A DNA stretch of 64,000 nt from Ascochyta rabiei (Eukaryota > Ascomycota > Dothideomycetes > Pleosporales > Didymellaceae). The notes below the pieces were generated by a model. The model was not told where the DNA came from, ran no database searches, and saw nothing but the letters and a program-made list of their open reading frames with translations. The translations under genes and the position numbers were made by a program. Positions 24,713-35,122 of this stretch are shown here, in pieces (within the stretch, counting starts at the first letter, position 1; every line of letters begins with the position of its first letter). The stretch covers positions 1,798,001-1,862,000 of the forward strand of contig NC_082414.1 in the NCBI RefSeq assembly GCF_004011695.2, given 5' to 3'.

Positions 24713-26576
24713 ACGTACCCTACGGGCGAGCCGCTCAACGGGCGAGCCGCTCACTTTTGCCAAGCCCCCACCAAACTCCACCCTATTATGGCCCAAAACA
24801 ACCTAGTTTGGTGCTGTAAAGTGCAGTATGGCCTGTAATACTATTTAGAAACTACTTCTACCTCTTTCTGACACGTTCGCGCGTTGTGTCCTGTCTGATT
24901 GCACTGTCCACAGCGTCTTTGGGAGGGCTCACCTCCTTCAGCGCGCACCTGCTTCTTTGCCTTCTTCCTATTACTACGCGCCCTAAACTCCTTCAGAGTT
25001 GTTAATTGCAGGCCATCCTTAACTGTTAGGGTCCCTTCTGCCTAAACTTGCTTTCTTTTATGTAATTTTTGTTGTGTGGCTGCCTTATTAGTAGCTTAAA
25101 GCTGAGTAATCTCCTGTTGCGCCAACACTAGCTTATGCGCAATTATTGCTGCCCCTTTTGCTACCTTCTTAAACGCCTTAACTATAGAGGTAGGCGAACT
25201 ATCTATATGCCTCTAAATCCTTGTCTTTACAAGCGTTAATTGCGACCTAAGTTTAAGGGTGTTGCTTAGGGTTTGCGACTGCCAGAGCTTGTTGTTGACA
25301 GGTAGTGGTGGTGATAGAGTGCGCAACTTCACATCAAGGGCCATTATGACCCAGTCTGGGTCAAATGGGACTAATCCAGCACCTCAGAACCCTTCCTAGA
25401 TGTTCTTAGAAGTAATTGCAGCATTGTAGGCGCGTATAAAGCATGGCAGGAACTCTGTCTTTGTAATGTAGTTAATCTAGTTGCGTATAAGTATTTTGGC
25501 TTAGCGCCTATACGCCTTCTTTAAAGCAGCAAAACAACCTACATTAAGGGGCTGTGTAAGGTGTAATAAGTAAGGAGGCAAACAGAGAGCAATAATCTTG
25601 TTATCCTTGCAGTATTGCTGGAATTTAAGAGAGTTGTAGCTCTTATAACTATTAATAATAAGCAAACGGTAGGTGCTAATAGTACGCTCCTTTGTATGCC
25701 TGTTAAAGTGCTTCAACCAGTTAAGACCAAGCTTGTTGGTAGTCCAGCCGTTATTAGAGACTCTAATAACCCAGTCGTAAGGCAGATCCTCTTCTTTGTA
25801 CCAGGCAGAAAGGTGGTAGTAGGCTTTAAAGATAAGGAAGGCTAGAATAGCCTATCCTTTGGCATTGATGCTCACTATAGCCGTAGCCCACTCTCGGTTG
25901 CCTGGCTGGATAGCCTTTGGCCGACCCTGTCGTTCTGAAGCTGTAACAACTGCTCCTGGGGAGATCTGGCCTATTATAAAGCCTGTCTTGTTGAAGTTGT
26001 ACGTGTCTTCATCCTAGATGCCATACTTAGCTTTGATGTTAGCTACCAGGCCAAACCAGCCCTGTAGAACCTCAGAATCCTTACAGAGGGCTCTCTTGTA
26101 GTTGTACTTGCAATTAAACTTGACTTTAAGCTCTAGGTGTTGCTTAACAAACGTACTGGGCCAGTTTACGCTAATAGGGCCTAGATTGCGCTTAGCGCGC
26201 AAAGAATTGGCTATAGTAGCTATATCTAAGAGCTGAGGGGAAAATCCTCGCGCATCTAGCTCAAGAACATGCTTAATAATCACCTCCTCCTTATTGTTGT
26301 CCAGCTTCTGTGAGTTGGCTATAGAATCTGCGCGTGAAGGTCGTCCTGTGTGTCGGTTGCTTAGTGTCTTTTGAGGGACCCTGTAGATAGCTGCAGCGCG
26401 TCGCTGAGAGAGTTTCGCGTCTTATTTAAGAGCCTGGAGCGTAAGCTGTATCTAAGCTTCCTTTAACGCGTCTAAATGGTGTTGTTAAGAAGACATTGGT
26501 GTAGGAGGAGAAGTTTGGTGGGGGCTTGGCAAAAGTGAGCGGCTCGCCTGTTGAGCGGCTCGCCCGTAGGGTACGT
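24713..26576 (-). mobile_element. Pogo/Fot1-type DNA transposon 3 (1,864 bp), inserted in copia
   Basis: Ends ACGTACCCTACGGGCGAGCC and reverse complement, TA at 24711-24712 and 26577-26578. The TIR motif GCGAGCCGCTCA occurs twice, 16 bp apart. The terminal bases differ from the other elements (ACGTACCCTACGG against ACGTACTCCAC), so it is a separate family. Transposase runs on the minus strand. Confidence 0.94.
24841..26496 (-). pseudogene. Pogo/Fot1-type transposase of element 3, best preserved frame
   Basis: Start ATGTCTTCTTAA on the minus strand at 26496. About 550 codons in one frame with relatively few TAG/TAA. The N-terminal region reads KLSQRRAAAIYRVPQKTL near 26390-26430, then ARGFSPQLLDIA and SLRAKRNLGPISVNWPSTFV near 26150-26240. 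DDE region: YNFNKTGFIIGQISPGAVVT near 25940-26010, DLPYDWVIRVSNNGWTTNKL near 25720-25790, LLIINSYKSYNS near 25635 and LTQPLNVGCFAALKKAY near 25515. Both latter motifs have Asn where the family has catalytic Asp. The C-terminal CGQCNQTGHNARTC knuckle near 24870-24920 is intact. The TAG at 24841 may be the natural stop. Confidence 0.88.
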
Positions 26577-26885
26577 TATATAGCTCTGTATAGCTAGGAG
26601 TTTAACTCTGCTAATCTAAGTTGTAATCTCCTTTAACATGTTGTGCATAAGGTTATCTATAATATCCTCTTTTTTACTATTGAATATTGTTTCTTAATTA
26701 AACACTATATTACAGGTGCTAATTACTTTAGCTATTAATAGGACCTAGATTTAGTATATGTTGGTAGACTAATATTCTACTAAGTATCTAATCTATACCT
26801 TTAGGTCTAGTCTTTATAGCCTTAATTATCTTTAATAGGTGTTATTAGTTATAGTAAATGCTTTGCATCTGTATACTCTTAGGTA
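26577..26885 (-). mobile_element. Short copia segment between two pogo insertions
   Basis: About 300 bp of AT-rich copia internal sequence isolated between pogo elements 3 and 4. No motif is clear on its own; assignment rests on position between the copia LTRs. Confidence 0.6.
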
Positions 26886-28747
26886 ACGTACTCCACAAGC
26901 GAGCTGCCCACCTAAGCGAGCTGCCCACTTTTGCCAAGACCACACTAAACTTCACTCAACTCATAATGCCTCAACGCAGCAACCTACTAAAGCCTTTTAA
27001 TGAAACTGATATACAGCTTGCTCTTTAGGCAATTAAGTAAGACGCAACGCTAAGCGTGCGACGCGCAGCAGCAATCTACAAAGTTCCTAGAAGAACACTA
27101 GACACTTAACGCGCAGGAACGCTCTCTTAACACAATTGCAAGCCTAACATGATAAGGATAACTAGCACTAAAGAGGAGGTGATTGTCCAGCATGTACTGA
27201 AGCTAGATAAGCGAGGATACTTGCCCTAGCTTGCTAATATAGAGGATATAGCCAATTCTCTGCTTACTAAGCGCTATTAGACCCCTGTTAGCAAGAACTA
27301 GGCTGCCAACTTTGTTAAACGTCGGCTAGAGCTTAAAGTTAAGTTTAATTGCAAGTACAACTACAAGAGAGCGCTTTGTAAGGATCCTAAGGTGATTAGC
27401 AACTAGTTCTAGCTTATGGAGAATACCAAAGCTAAGTATAGTATCCTAGATAAAGACACCTATAACTTTAACAAATCTGGCTTTATAATAGGCACTATAT
27501 TAACAGGAGCTGTTGTTACAGGCTCTAAGCGTTAAGGGAGACCAAAGACAGTGCAGCAGGGCGACTGTGAGTGGACAAGTATTATCCAGGGCATTAATGC
27601 AAAGGGCTGGTCTATCCCACCCTTCATTATCTTCTCTAGCAAGCACTACCTCTTAGCCTGGTACAAGGAGCCCAGTATACCTAACAACTGGGTTCTTAAT
27701 GTCTCTAATAATAGCTAGACTAACAATAAGCTTAGAGTTAAGTGGTTGAAGTACTTTAATAAGCACACAAAGGCGCGCACTGTTAGTAGCTACCAGCTGC
27801 TTATTCTGGACGGCCACAAGAGCCATAACTTGGTTGAATTCTACTAGTACTGTAAGGAGCACAAGATTATCACTCTGTGCATGCCTCCACACTCGTCGCA
27901 CCTGCTGCAGCCACTTGACGTGGGTTGTTTCTCCCCATTGAAGAAGGCCTATGGCCGCCAAGCCGAGCGGCTAATGCGCAGCAAGATCACGCGTATTACT
28001 AAACTTAAGTTCTTACCGTGCTTTAAAGCTGCTTTTAATGCTTTAATTACCAATAGCAACATACAGGGAGGATTTAGAGGCGCTGGTCTGGTCCTATTTG
28101 ACCCAGAGGCTGTAATATTAAAGCTTAAAGTACGCCTGCGCATACTAACACTACCTACTATAGACAACAGCACATAGGAGTCTAAAACACCAAGCAACAC
28201 CCTAGAATTTGGGTCTTAATCAAATCTGATTTGAGAGAGGATTTAGAGACACGCTAATAGCTCACCAACGCCCATAGTTGACGCCCTTAATCAGCTCACC
28301 AAAGGAGCAGAGCTAATGGCGCATTCACTGGTTTTAGTGCGCAACCAGGTTGCTGACCTACAGGCAGCTAACGAGGCTGCTACACGTCGTAAATCACACA
28401 AAAGAAAGCAAATCTAGCGTAAAGGGACACTAACGTTTAGTAAGGGAGTGCGGCTAACTACTCTAAAGGAGTTTAAGGCCTGTAGTGATGGGAAGAAGGC
28501 AAAGAAGAGGTCACGCGTTGATGGGAGCACTCAGTCTTTAAGGCGCTGTGGCACATGTAGCAAGACAGGGCATAACGCGCGAACATGCAGTAAAGATGCG
28601 CAGAGTACTATAGACTAGTACAGCTTACTATTTAGTACAGTATATTGCTGCTGTGTACTATAGTATCACGAAGTAGTTGTGGTGTTGGTGTGGTCTTGGC
28701 AAAAGTAGGCAGCTCGCTTGGGTGGGCAGCTCGCTTGTGGAGTACGT
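26886..28747 (+). mobile_element. Pogo/Fot1-type DNA transposon 4 (1,862 bp), sister copy of element 2
   Basis: Ends ACGTACTCCACAAGCGAGCT and reverse complement, TA at 26884-26885 and 28748-28749. TIR motif GCGAGCTGCCCA doubled. Same length and almost the same sequence as 5947-7808; differences are mainly transitions, distributed between both copies, consistent with separate RIP of one ancestral sequence. Confidence 0.95.
26966..28618 (+). pseudogene. Pogo/Fot1-type transposase of element 4, RIP-inactivated
   Basis: Start ATGCCTCAACGCAGCAAC. Organisation as in element 2: helix-turn-helix N-terminus (CKVPRRTL-type wording near 27080-27110), DDE motifs GFIIGTILTGAVVTG near 27480, NNWVLNVSNN near 27683, LILDGHKSHN near 27802 and HLLQPLDVGCFSPLKKAYG near 27897. 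Here both Asp residues that are Asn in other copies are retained. The knuckle CGTCSKTGHNARTC is near 28548. The frame still carries several TAG/TAA (for example within the N-terminal third), so it is a pseudogene, but it is the copy closest to the ancestral active site. Confidence 0.88.
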
Positions 28748-28800
28748 TAAGCCTAGTTTAGTTTTTAAGGTTTAGTAACTATGCTATTTATAGCAGCTAT

Positions 28801-28964
28801 TGTCAAGGCCACGGCTCTGCCCACTGTGCCAAGCATGCCTCAAAAAGGTAACAATGTTCACTTTAATAGTGAGACAGCGGCCAGAACAGTACTTATATGC
28901 CCTACAGGTCAGAGGTGGACGCATCCACATGCCTAAGGCTGAGAGTAAGGCTAAGAGCCTTACA
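28801..28964 (-). repeat. TRIM terminal repeat, left
   Basis: 164 bp, TGTCAAGGCC ... GAGCCTTACA; differs from the right copy at only a few positions, mostly C/T or G/A. Confidence 0.92.
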
Positions 28965-29247
28965 ATATCTCCCCTCTTAACAAGGGCCTAACCCAGGCCA
29001 ACCACCTCTGGTTACAGGTTCTGACGTGCTACTACACTTAGAAGGATCTCTCTCTTATCCTAAGTACTGGACCTTCCAGCAGCAACGGCACTAGCCCACG
29101 TAATGGGGCTGTGCCTCAGCTCACCCACAGATGAGCCGGCTCGGCTGAGACTGGACCCGTGCGGGGTAGTCAACCATCTGCCAGGTGGACCAGGTCTGCC
29201 AGCATGAATCGAACCCACGCACGCTATAGCCATCAAAGTGAGCATAA

Positions 29248-29411
29248 CGTCAAGGCCACGGCTCTGCCCACCGTTCCAAGCATGCCTCAAAAAGGTAACA
29301 ATGCTCACTTTGATAGTGAGACAGCGGCCAGAACAGTACTTATATGCCCTACAGGTCAGAGGTGGACGTATCCACATGCCTAAGGCTAAGAGTAAGGCTA
29401 AGAGCCTTACA
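29248..29411 (-). repeat. TRIM terminal repeat, right
   Basis: 164 bp, first base changed (CG instead of TG). ATGCTCACTTTGAT at 29301-29314 is inverted relative to ATCAAAGTGAGCAT at 29232-29245 in the internal region, so the two could pair across the repeat boundary. Confidence 0.92.
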
Positions 29412-31990
29412 GCTATATGCGTAAAGAATATTTTATATAGTAATCTCTACTTATTTAGATAATTTAGCGTCTAATTGTATAGGTATACTGCTGCTCTAGT
29501 AATTTCTAGCTAGAGTTCCTATAGTAGATTTACGTCTAATTAAATTACATATACCTTCTCTTTAATTACACCCCCTAAGCATTTAGCTTCTCTATTTTAA
29601 GCTTATATATCTAGAGCCAAAGGCTTAAATCTTATTAAGAGGGACTTGCACTATCTCTTAACCTCTTATTTAACTATAACAATTTTGTTGTCTATCTTAA
29701 TTACTTTAACTGTAATATTAAACTGTTTCTTTAAGAACTAGATAAAGATCCTAAGTAGACAGATAATAGATCTTACAGGCCTGTTGTCTTTAAAGTAGAA
29801 TTCCTACACGTACTAAGAGTGTTAGCAGGTAATAAGCATTTAACTCTTTTTCTTGTTAAAGCTTTCTGCTTTATATTTATAGAAGTCTCTAGCTATTTAT
29901 TTACCTAGGCGTTTGCTATTTAATTATAGGGTTCTTTATATTTAGTACTTTAATTTTAATTATTTATATATGTCACATTACACTGTTATAATGCCTTTAA
30001 TCTTTACCTACTTAGATTAATGCATAAGGTGCTTAATTATAGATAGTCCTAGATGTCTAAGCCTCTTATACTACAATATAGCTGTTACTCTCTATAGTAA
30101 TCTTTTATTATAATTTATATGTATATAGAGTGCTACTATAGCTATATTTAGTTATTTAATAATCTAATATCTAAGGCTTTCTATTAGGATAGCTATAATA
30201 TCGCTGTTTCTTTAACATAGCGTTATTAGATCTTCTTAGTTATCCTACTATATTCCTTGTCTTTAGAGTAGCCTAAATAATACTAGGTTATATAGGAAAT
30301 CTAGGCACTACGCAACATTGTCTAAGCGTAGTACTTGTTTACCTTAAGATCCCTCTGCTAATATATTAACAGTACTATATCCTTATATCTAGACCTTAGA
30401 GTTCCTAGTCTAGATATAATCTCCTATTACTAGCTGGCGTACGTCTCTAAGTCTTAAGAGGTTATTATAGATATGCGTAGTTAAGCCAGAATCTAGAAGA
30501 AATGCCTTCTTTAATAGATATCCTTAATTACTTACGCTACATACTGCTTTTATACTACCTTTATTAGCCTAAGCAATTTCTTAGCTATCTAGTTACTTAA
30601 TAATCTTATCTGGTGTTTAAGACGTCTTAATGTGTAGAGTAATTAATTAAGACGCTGTTAGTATTTGCAGTTGCTTAGTCCCTTAAGATATTACCTATAT
30701 TCTCTTTTATAAGTTACTGTTATATTTAAGCTTATACTGTACTAGTTTTACAATACCTCTATTTAGCTTAAACTACTTAGGTGCCTTAGCTGTATTTACG
30801 TAATAGTAGTTAGATATATTATAACACTATTTACAGGTAGGATATATGTCTTTAGCTCTTACTATATTCCTCTCTAGGAACTGCTTAGTTCTAGCACTTT
30901 AGCTGTCTATCTTTCTTTTGTTTTGCCTAAGGTTTCCCTAGCCTTGATAATTGTTGTTAGATAGCGCTCTAAGTTCTCTACTAAAGGCGTCCCTTAATAA
31001 GTTTAAGTTAGATTTACCACTTACTGTATATAATGCCTCTCCTACTACAAAGGCGCTCTTAGGCTTCCCTCTTAGTAGATGTTAAAGGCTTATATAATTA
31101 CAGAAGAGTCTTATTATCCTTTTTCTGTTTTTAGCTTTCTTATTATATCCTAGACCTTAGAACGCTGTAGTCTAGGTTAATGATATCTTAGATACAGAGC
31201 CTAGAAAATTATTAATAACAGCTTGTGTTTACATAACGTTAGCTACCTTAAGAGTCTTAGCTTAAGTTACTACCTGATTGTATTTACTTAGCTATATCTC
31301 CTAATTTATAGTTATTTATATTAGTCTAAGTACAGTATAGTATCTTTCTTATACCTACGCCTGTTCTTTGTCTACATTTACTCTAACAGTATCTTAGAGG
31401 GTAGTTATCTATTTACGTAGTGTTCTGTTTTCTATACAGCAGCTTAGCTGCAGATATAGTGTTACTATTATAAGAATATACTTAACTGTTCTTAATATTT
31501 TACTTTTCTTATCTTAATAGTCTTTCTTAAGTATCTTAATAACTTAAGGTAAATCTTATAGTCTTTATAATCTTCTTTATATGCCTCTTGTTCCTTTTCT
31601 AAGAGGTCTAATGCCTATATTAGGATTATAGGTGTTTATAGCGTAGTTATTAACATATCTATTACTTTATGTGTTATTCTGCAAGTTCTACTTTAACCTG
31701 CTTAGATAGTCTTTAATAATATAGTTAAGGTGTTACTTATACTTCTTGCTAGTTTATTTTATATAATTTTTAGAGGTAGTAGCGCCTTTAGTTGTATGCG
31801 TTAGAGTTGCCCCCCTTTAGGGTCTGCTAGTGGCTATATATCTTGCAATTGGCACTTAATTTTAAGTTAGCAGTACTAGGAGACCTAGTTGCTTAAGTTA
31901 GTAAGAATAACTGTTGCGTCCCTCTAGCTTTAGCTAGTTGCTATTTTGCTTGTTATTGGCGCTTATTGTAGCAGCAGTAAGACTCTTAAT
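29412..31990 (-). pseudogene. Copia gag/protease/integrase region, heavily decayed
   Basis: Internal copia sequence between the TRIM and the 5-prime LTR; by position on the minus strand it should hold gag (right) to integrase (left). RIP density is high and I could not confirm individual motifs, so the assignment is by position only. Confidence 0.5.
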
Positions 31991-32157
31991 TGTTAGATTA
32001 GATAGTAATAGTAATAATTAATAATTATGTATTAATGTTCTGTTGTTGTTCTATGTAAGGGTAATTTTTGTCTTATCTAGGTTCTGGTGGGGGCCCCTGC
32101 ACGGTTTCTTAGCAGGTATATCGCCTAACCCATTTCTCTAATACCTTTTATTTAACA
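31991..32157 (-). repeat. Copia 5-prime LTR
   Basis: TGTTAGATTAGATAG ... CCTTTTATTTAACA; matches 22539-22701 including GGTGGGGGCCCCTGCAC-like wording near 32087. Confidence 0.88.
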
Positions 32158-32774
32158 CTTATACTAAAGTTAAAAAAAAAATCCTTTATAAGGAAATTAA
32201 CTAGAAGTCTTAGCAAATATCCTATACAATCTCTCTTCTAATATTTATACTTTGCGTAGTTATGCTTTCTGTATTTTTATAGGAGTTTAGATTATAGAAG
32301 GTTTATAGAGAAGGAAGCTTTTAGCTTCTAGAATCCTTCTAGTGCCTTTTTTAAGGATAGGGTGGTTTCCTAGTCATATTTGTTGTATTTACGTTTTAGT
32401 TTATAGAAAGAGAAAAGGTCCTTATTGTCTTTTGTCTCCTTCAACTATTTAAATTATTATTCTAACTCCTATTAATATTTGCCCACTTAAAGAATATCTT
32501 AACCCTCTCTAGCTATTGCTGCCCTAGAGAAACAAATTCCTAGGTGAGTTGTACTCCCTAGAGGGCCTAATGAACCTCTTAAGACACTATAGAAACTTGG
32601 TGTCTATTAAGGTATCTCCTTATCTACAGAGGGAGGTGTTACCTTACACTCTACTAGCATTCCTACAGGTAGGTTGTCTTAGTCCCTCTCTAAAGACAGG
32701 AAGCCTAGATTATTAAGTTTAAGACTTATAGTAGCTTAGGTCTATCTTTTATTATAATTTAGAAGTAATAATAA
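32158..32774 (-). pseudogene. Gypsy leader and gag fragment, homologous to 43168-43790
   Basis: The reverse complement aligns with the start of the + strand gypsy element at 43168: shared landmarks AAAAGATAGACCTAAGCTAC, GAGAGGGACTAAGACAACCT and AGGTAACACCTCCCTCTG. It contains the start of gag. The copia 5-prime LTR cuts it at 32157. Confidence 0.85.
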
Positions 32775-32983
32775 TATAAAGAGTATATAAGGCAATTATT
32801 ATAGAAGATAGAGGTAAAGAGGATAAAAGGTGTATTAAGGTACGTAGTATATAGCTAGAAGACTACTTACTAGAGAAAGTAGTAATAACCTCTAATACTC
32901 TTAAATATTCTAGGCTAACTAGCTCTATAGGCTATAGTAGCTCCCTTATATAGTAGAGGTACCTTTAGGCCTAGCGCCTAACA
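32775..32983 (-). repeat. Gypsy LTR, heavily RIP-mutated copy of the 202-bp family
   Basis: The reverse complement corresponds to the LTRs at 39029-39230 and 42966-43167; ends GCCTAACA at 32983 and TATAAAGAGT at 32775. Most CA/TG sites of the solo copy are TA here. Directly beyond 32983 the sequence changes to a pogo transposase, so 32983/32984 is the insertion junction. Confidence 0.85.
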
Positions 32984-33440
32984 GTTAATATCTACATAGT
33001 TAGAGCTAAGGGCTAAGCTCTACTGCACTTTCTTATATTCCCTAGCAAGGTCCTAATCACATCCTGGTTTTACAATCTATCCTAACACTAGGTTATTAAA
33101 GTTAATCCTAATAGCTAGACGTTAAACAAGCTTTATTTTACCTAGTTAAAGTACTTTAAGACCTATATTAAGACGTATAATGTAGGTATACACTAGTTAC
33201 CATTTATAGAATACTATAAGCTATAGCTTTTATTAGACCTATAGATAATATAAGATAAAGAAGATTATTATCCTCTATATACCGCTTTACTTACTCTACC
33301 TACTATAGCTACTTAGCGTAGTTTATTGTTTACACCGAAAATAAGCGTTTAGTAATAACACTAGTAGCTTAGCATAGTATAAATCTAAAAGAATTAATAA
33401 AAAAGGACTTTCTACCAGCATGTAAAGCAGTATTAAAAAA
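32984..33440 (+). pseudogene. Pogo/Fot1-type transposase fragment
   Basis: The + strand gives FLIFPSKVLITSWFYNL, then VIKVNPNS-stop-TLNKL, LKYFKTYIKTYNVGIH near 33140-33190, and after a shift LYIPLYLLYLLQLL near 33270-33310. These correspond to the FIIFKGKxHLSSWY, NGWTxNKLG, WLKHFxxHT and LCMPPHSSHLLQPL blocks of the family. Left end removed by the gypsy insertion; no right TIR seen. Confidence 0.7.
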
Positions 33441-33504
33441 CTTTGAAAGTAAGAGATGCCACTATCGTTCTAAGAGGACTCATATTTTCAGTCACCGGAC
33501 TGGG

Positions 33505-33521
33505 TTTTTTTTTTTTTTTTT
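33505..33521. repeat. Poly-T run near the border of the low-RIP island
   Basis: Seventeen T residues. From about here rightward, base composition returns to normal with CA/TG common until about 39.3 kb. Confidence 0.6.
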
Positions 33522-33529
33522 AGATTTGA

Positions 33530-33845
33530 GCGGAGGAGACAATTAGGGGAGTTCCAGACATTGTTATACTGATACCAGACGCTCCTAACAACGTGTCTAC
33601 TAATAGCATAGGCTTCACACACCTTGCACTGCTTGACAGCCTCTCAGTCACAACAGGCCGCCGCCTCTTCCCTCCGCTTCTTGCGCTCTGAGAAGTCATG
33701 ATAGTTCTGAGCCTTGATCTTAACCTCTTCCACCGCTGCACGGAGATGCTCGTTCTTCTCCAGGTACGCCTGGTGGTGTTCTAGATCCAAAATTTCACTT
33801 TCTATATCCGTTATTGCCACAGTTTGTACTATATTAGGGTGTGCG
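33530..33845 (-). pseudogene. Coiled-coil gene fragment, partial
   Basis: Minus-strand frame of about 100 codons without an initiator in view. It reads VQTVAITDIESEILDLEHH, then EKNEHLRAAVEEVKIKAQN and SERKKRREEAAACCD, a charged helical segment with heptad-like spacing, then one TGA (from CGA or TGG) and AVKQCKVCEAYAIS with two CxxC-type cysteines. Function not recognised. It is a broken or partial host gene or a degraded transposon ORF; the upstream part is not apparent beyond about 33850. Confidence 0.4.
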
Positions 33846-34767
33846 CACAGAGTTTGCTTCGTTGATGTTAACGTAGCTGGGGAAGTGGCTGGGGCAGAGA
33901 AGTGCCTAGTACCAGCTGAAAACGTGCTATGTGTAGAGGCTTATACTTAGATAGTCTCCAGCACTGCACAGCTGAATGTTGGGGTATGTCATGTCATAGC
34001 CCTTTAGGTTGTTGCCCTACTGCTTGGAAGTCGTGAGTTCCTTAAAGTGCTGGATCATGTTGGCTATGGTTGCGGTGTTGTGACTAGTACCACTCGACAC
34101 ACGTCACGGCAAGGGTTGTAAAAGATCAGGCTGTTTAGCAAAAAAGGATAACGTTTAAGACGCAAACACGCAAGTCTGCTTTAAAATGTCTTTAAGCTGG
34201 TCAACTACATAATGCGATACTTTATCAAAATTTGCTTATACATGCCTTGCATAAAGTTGTAGGGCTGGTAGCTTAGAAATTCTATGTGACTTCGAACTAA
34301 GCACGTGGCCGTCTATTATGCAGTATAGAGTCGAGCTATGGCCTCTTTTTGTTAGTAGAGAGGTCGACAATGATGTACCTGGAACGTGGCACTTTAATAA
34401 AGCTTCTTTAAGAAGGTGGGCGGGAGATCGTGCACAAACTGCAATGACTCGGCTGTTAGAGTGGGGCTTGAGTACGCTAGCTGACGCCTAGTCTTTAGGT
34501 GCACCCTGCTTCTTTAGTATTTAATCACATTATGCACGTTCAACAACAGCAACTCCAGCGAGCACAACGGATGATGGAGCAGTTTCTATATTGAGACTGT
34601 CTTCTCTTTATATGCTATTACCACGCAGCGCTGGACTGGGTCCGCGCTATTGCACGTCTTCCATTTACACAATACAACGGATAGCTCTCACCACGTCTCC
34701 ACCATAATCCCCTAGTAGCCGTTCCCTCATTCATCCAAGGCCGCTGCCGACTCGAGCTGACGATCAT
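33846..34767. other. No gene recognised
   Basis: Normal-composition sequence without a long frame or family motif. It serves as the 3-prime flank of the secreted-protein gene that follows on the minus strand. Confidence 0.4.
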
Positions 34768-35122
34768 CTACTGCTTGTAGCAAGGGGTGCGGAACTGAGC
34801 GGTGATGCCACTGACAGTCTTGTACTTTCCACCAGCGTTGCAGGCGGTGCCGGCCTCAAGAGGGTTTTTCGGGTTAGTCGCACCATCGGCGCGGTGGGCA
34901 TTAGTGCACCAGCGCTTGCAGTCAAGGTTGCCAATGCTAGCATCCTTGTATCCCATATTAGTATTCAATATGTTTTTTACCATGTTTTGTCCCTAAAGGG
35001 TTGCTCACATTGTAAACGCAGCAGTGCGAGTCATTTTGGAAGAGGCACTGGCACCACTGGGCAGCCTGGGTAGTGATGGCGCTGGCCATCAGCAGATTGG
35101 CGAGGGCGAGGATGCGGACCAT
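34768..35122 (-). CDS. Small secreted cysteine-rich protein, paralogue 1 (96 aa, two exons)
   Basis: Predicted secreted protein of unknown function. Exon 1 35122-35009, intron 35008-34945 (64 bp, GTGAGC...ACAAG, with TACTAAT as branch site), exon 2 34944-34768. Signal peptide about residues 1-20 (MVRILALANLLMASAITTQA). The mature part is about 75 residues with eight Cys at 24, 26, 34, 35, 47, 51, 73 and 93 in the frame CxC-x7-CC-x11-C-x3-C-x21-C-x19-C, plus the family block CNAGGKY. Same intron position and cysteine frame as the genes at 36103 and 37252, transcribed divergently from them. A TATA-like ATATTTAA lies at 35225-35232 (about 100 bp upstream). No RIP-type stop. Effector, antimicrobial or other secreted cysteine-stabilised roles are possible; none is shown. 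Confidence 0.85.

Larger units (their letters stand above)
28801..29411 (-). mobile_element. TRIM-like miniature LTR retroelement (611 bp), target duplication GCTAT
   Basis: Two 164-bp direct terminal repeats, 28801-28964 and 29248-29411, nearly identical, starting TGTCAAGGCC (CGTCAAGGCC in the right copy) and ending GAGCCTTACA. A perfect 5-bp duplication GCTAT lies at 28796-28800 and 29412-29416. The internal part is only 283 bp and noncoding. CTCCCCTCTT just inside the left repeat is a polypurine tract on the minus strand, suggesting minus orientation. The base composition is not RIP-like, in contrast to the copia host around it. It needs proteins from another retroelement. Confidence 0.9.
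22539..32157 (-). mobile_element. Ty1/copia LTR retrotransposon, minus orientation, carrying three nested insertions
   Basis: LTRs at 22539-22701 and 31991-32157 begin TGTTAGATT and end TTTATTTAACA. Inside, minus-strand copia RT and RNase H occupy the left part and presumed gag/integrase the right part. Two pogo elements (24713-26576, 26886-28747) and a TRIM (28801-29411) are inserted, which explains the 9.6-kb span; the copia sequence itself is about 5.3 kb. The flanks are GCCTT (left) and CTTAT (right), not a target duplication, and the host sequence on the two sides does not join in a simple way, so recombination or deletion is likely. Confidence 0.88.

Noticed and set aside
28801..29411. 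Protein-coding genes from the open frames at 28800-29462
   Set aside because: Frames repeat within the two TRIM terminal repeats and on both strands; they follow from the repeat, not from a gene.
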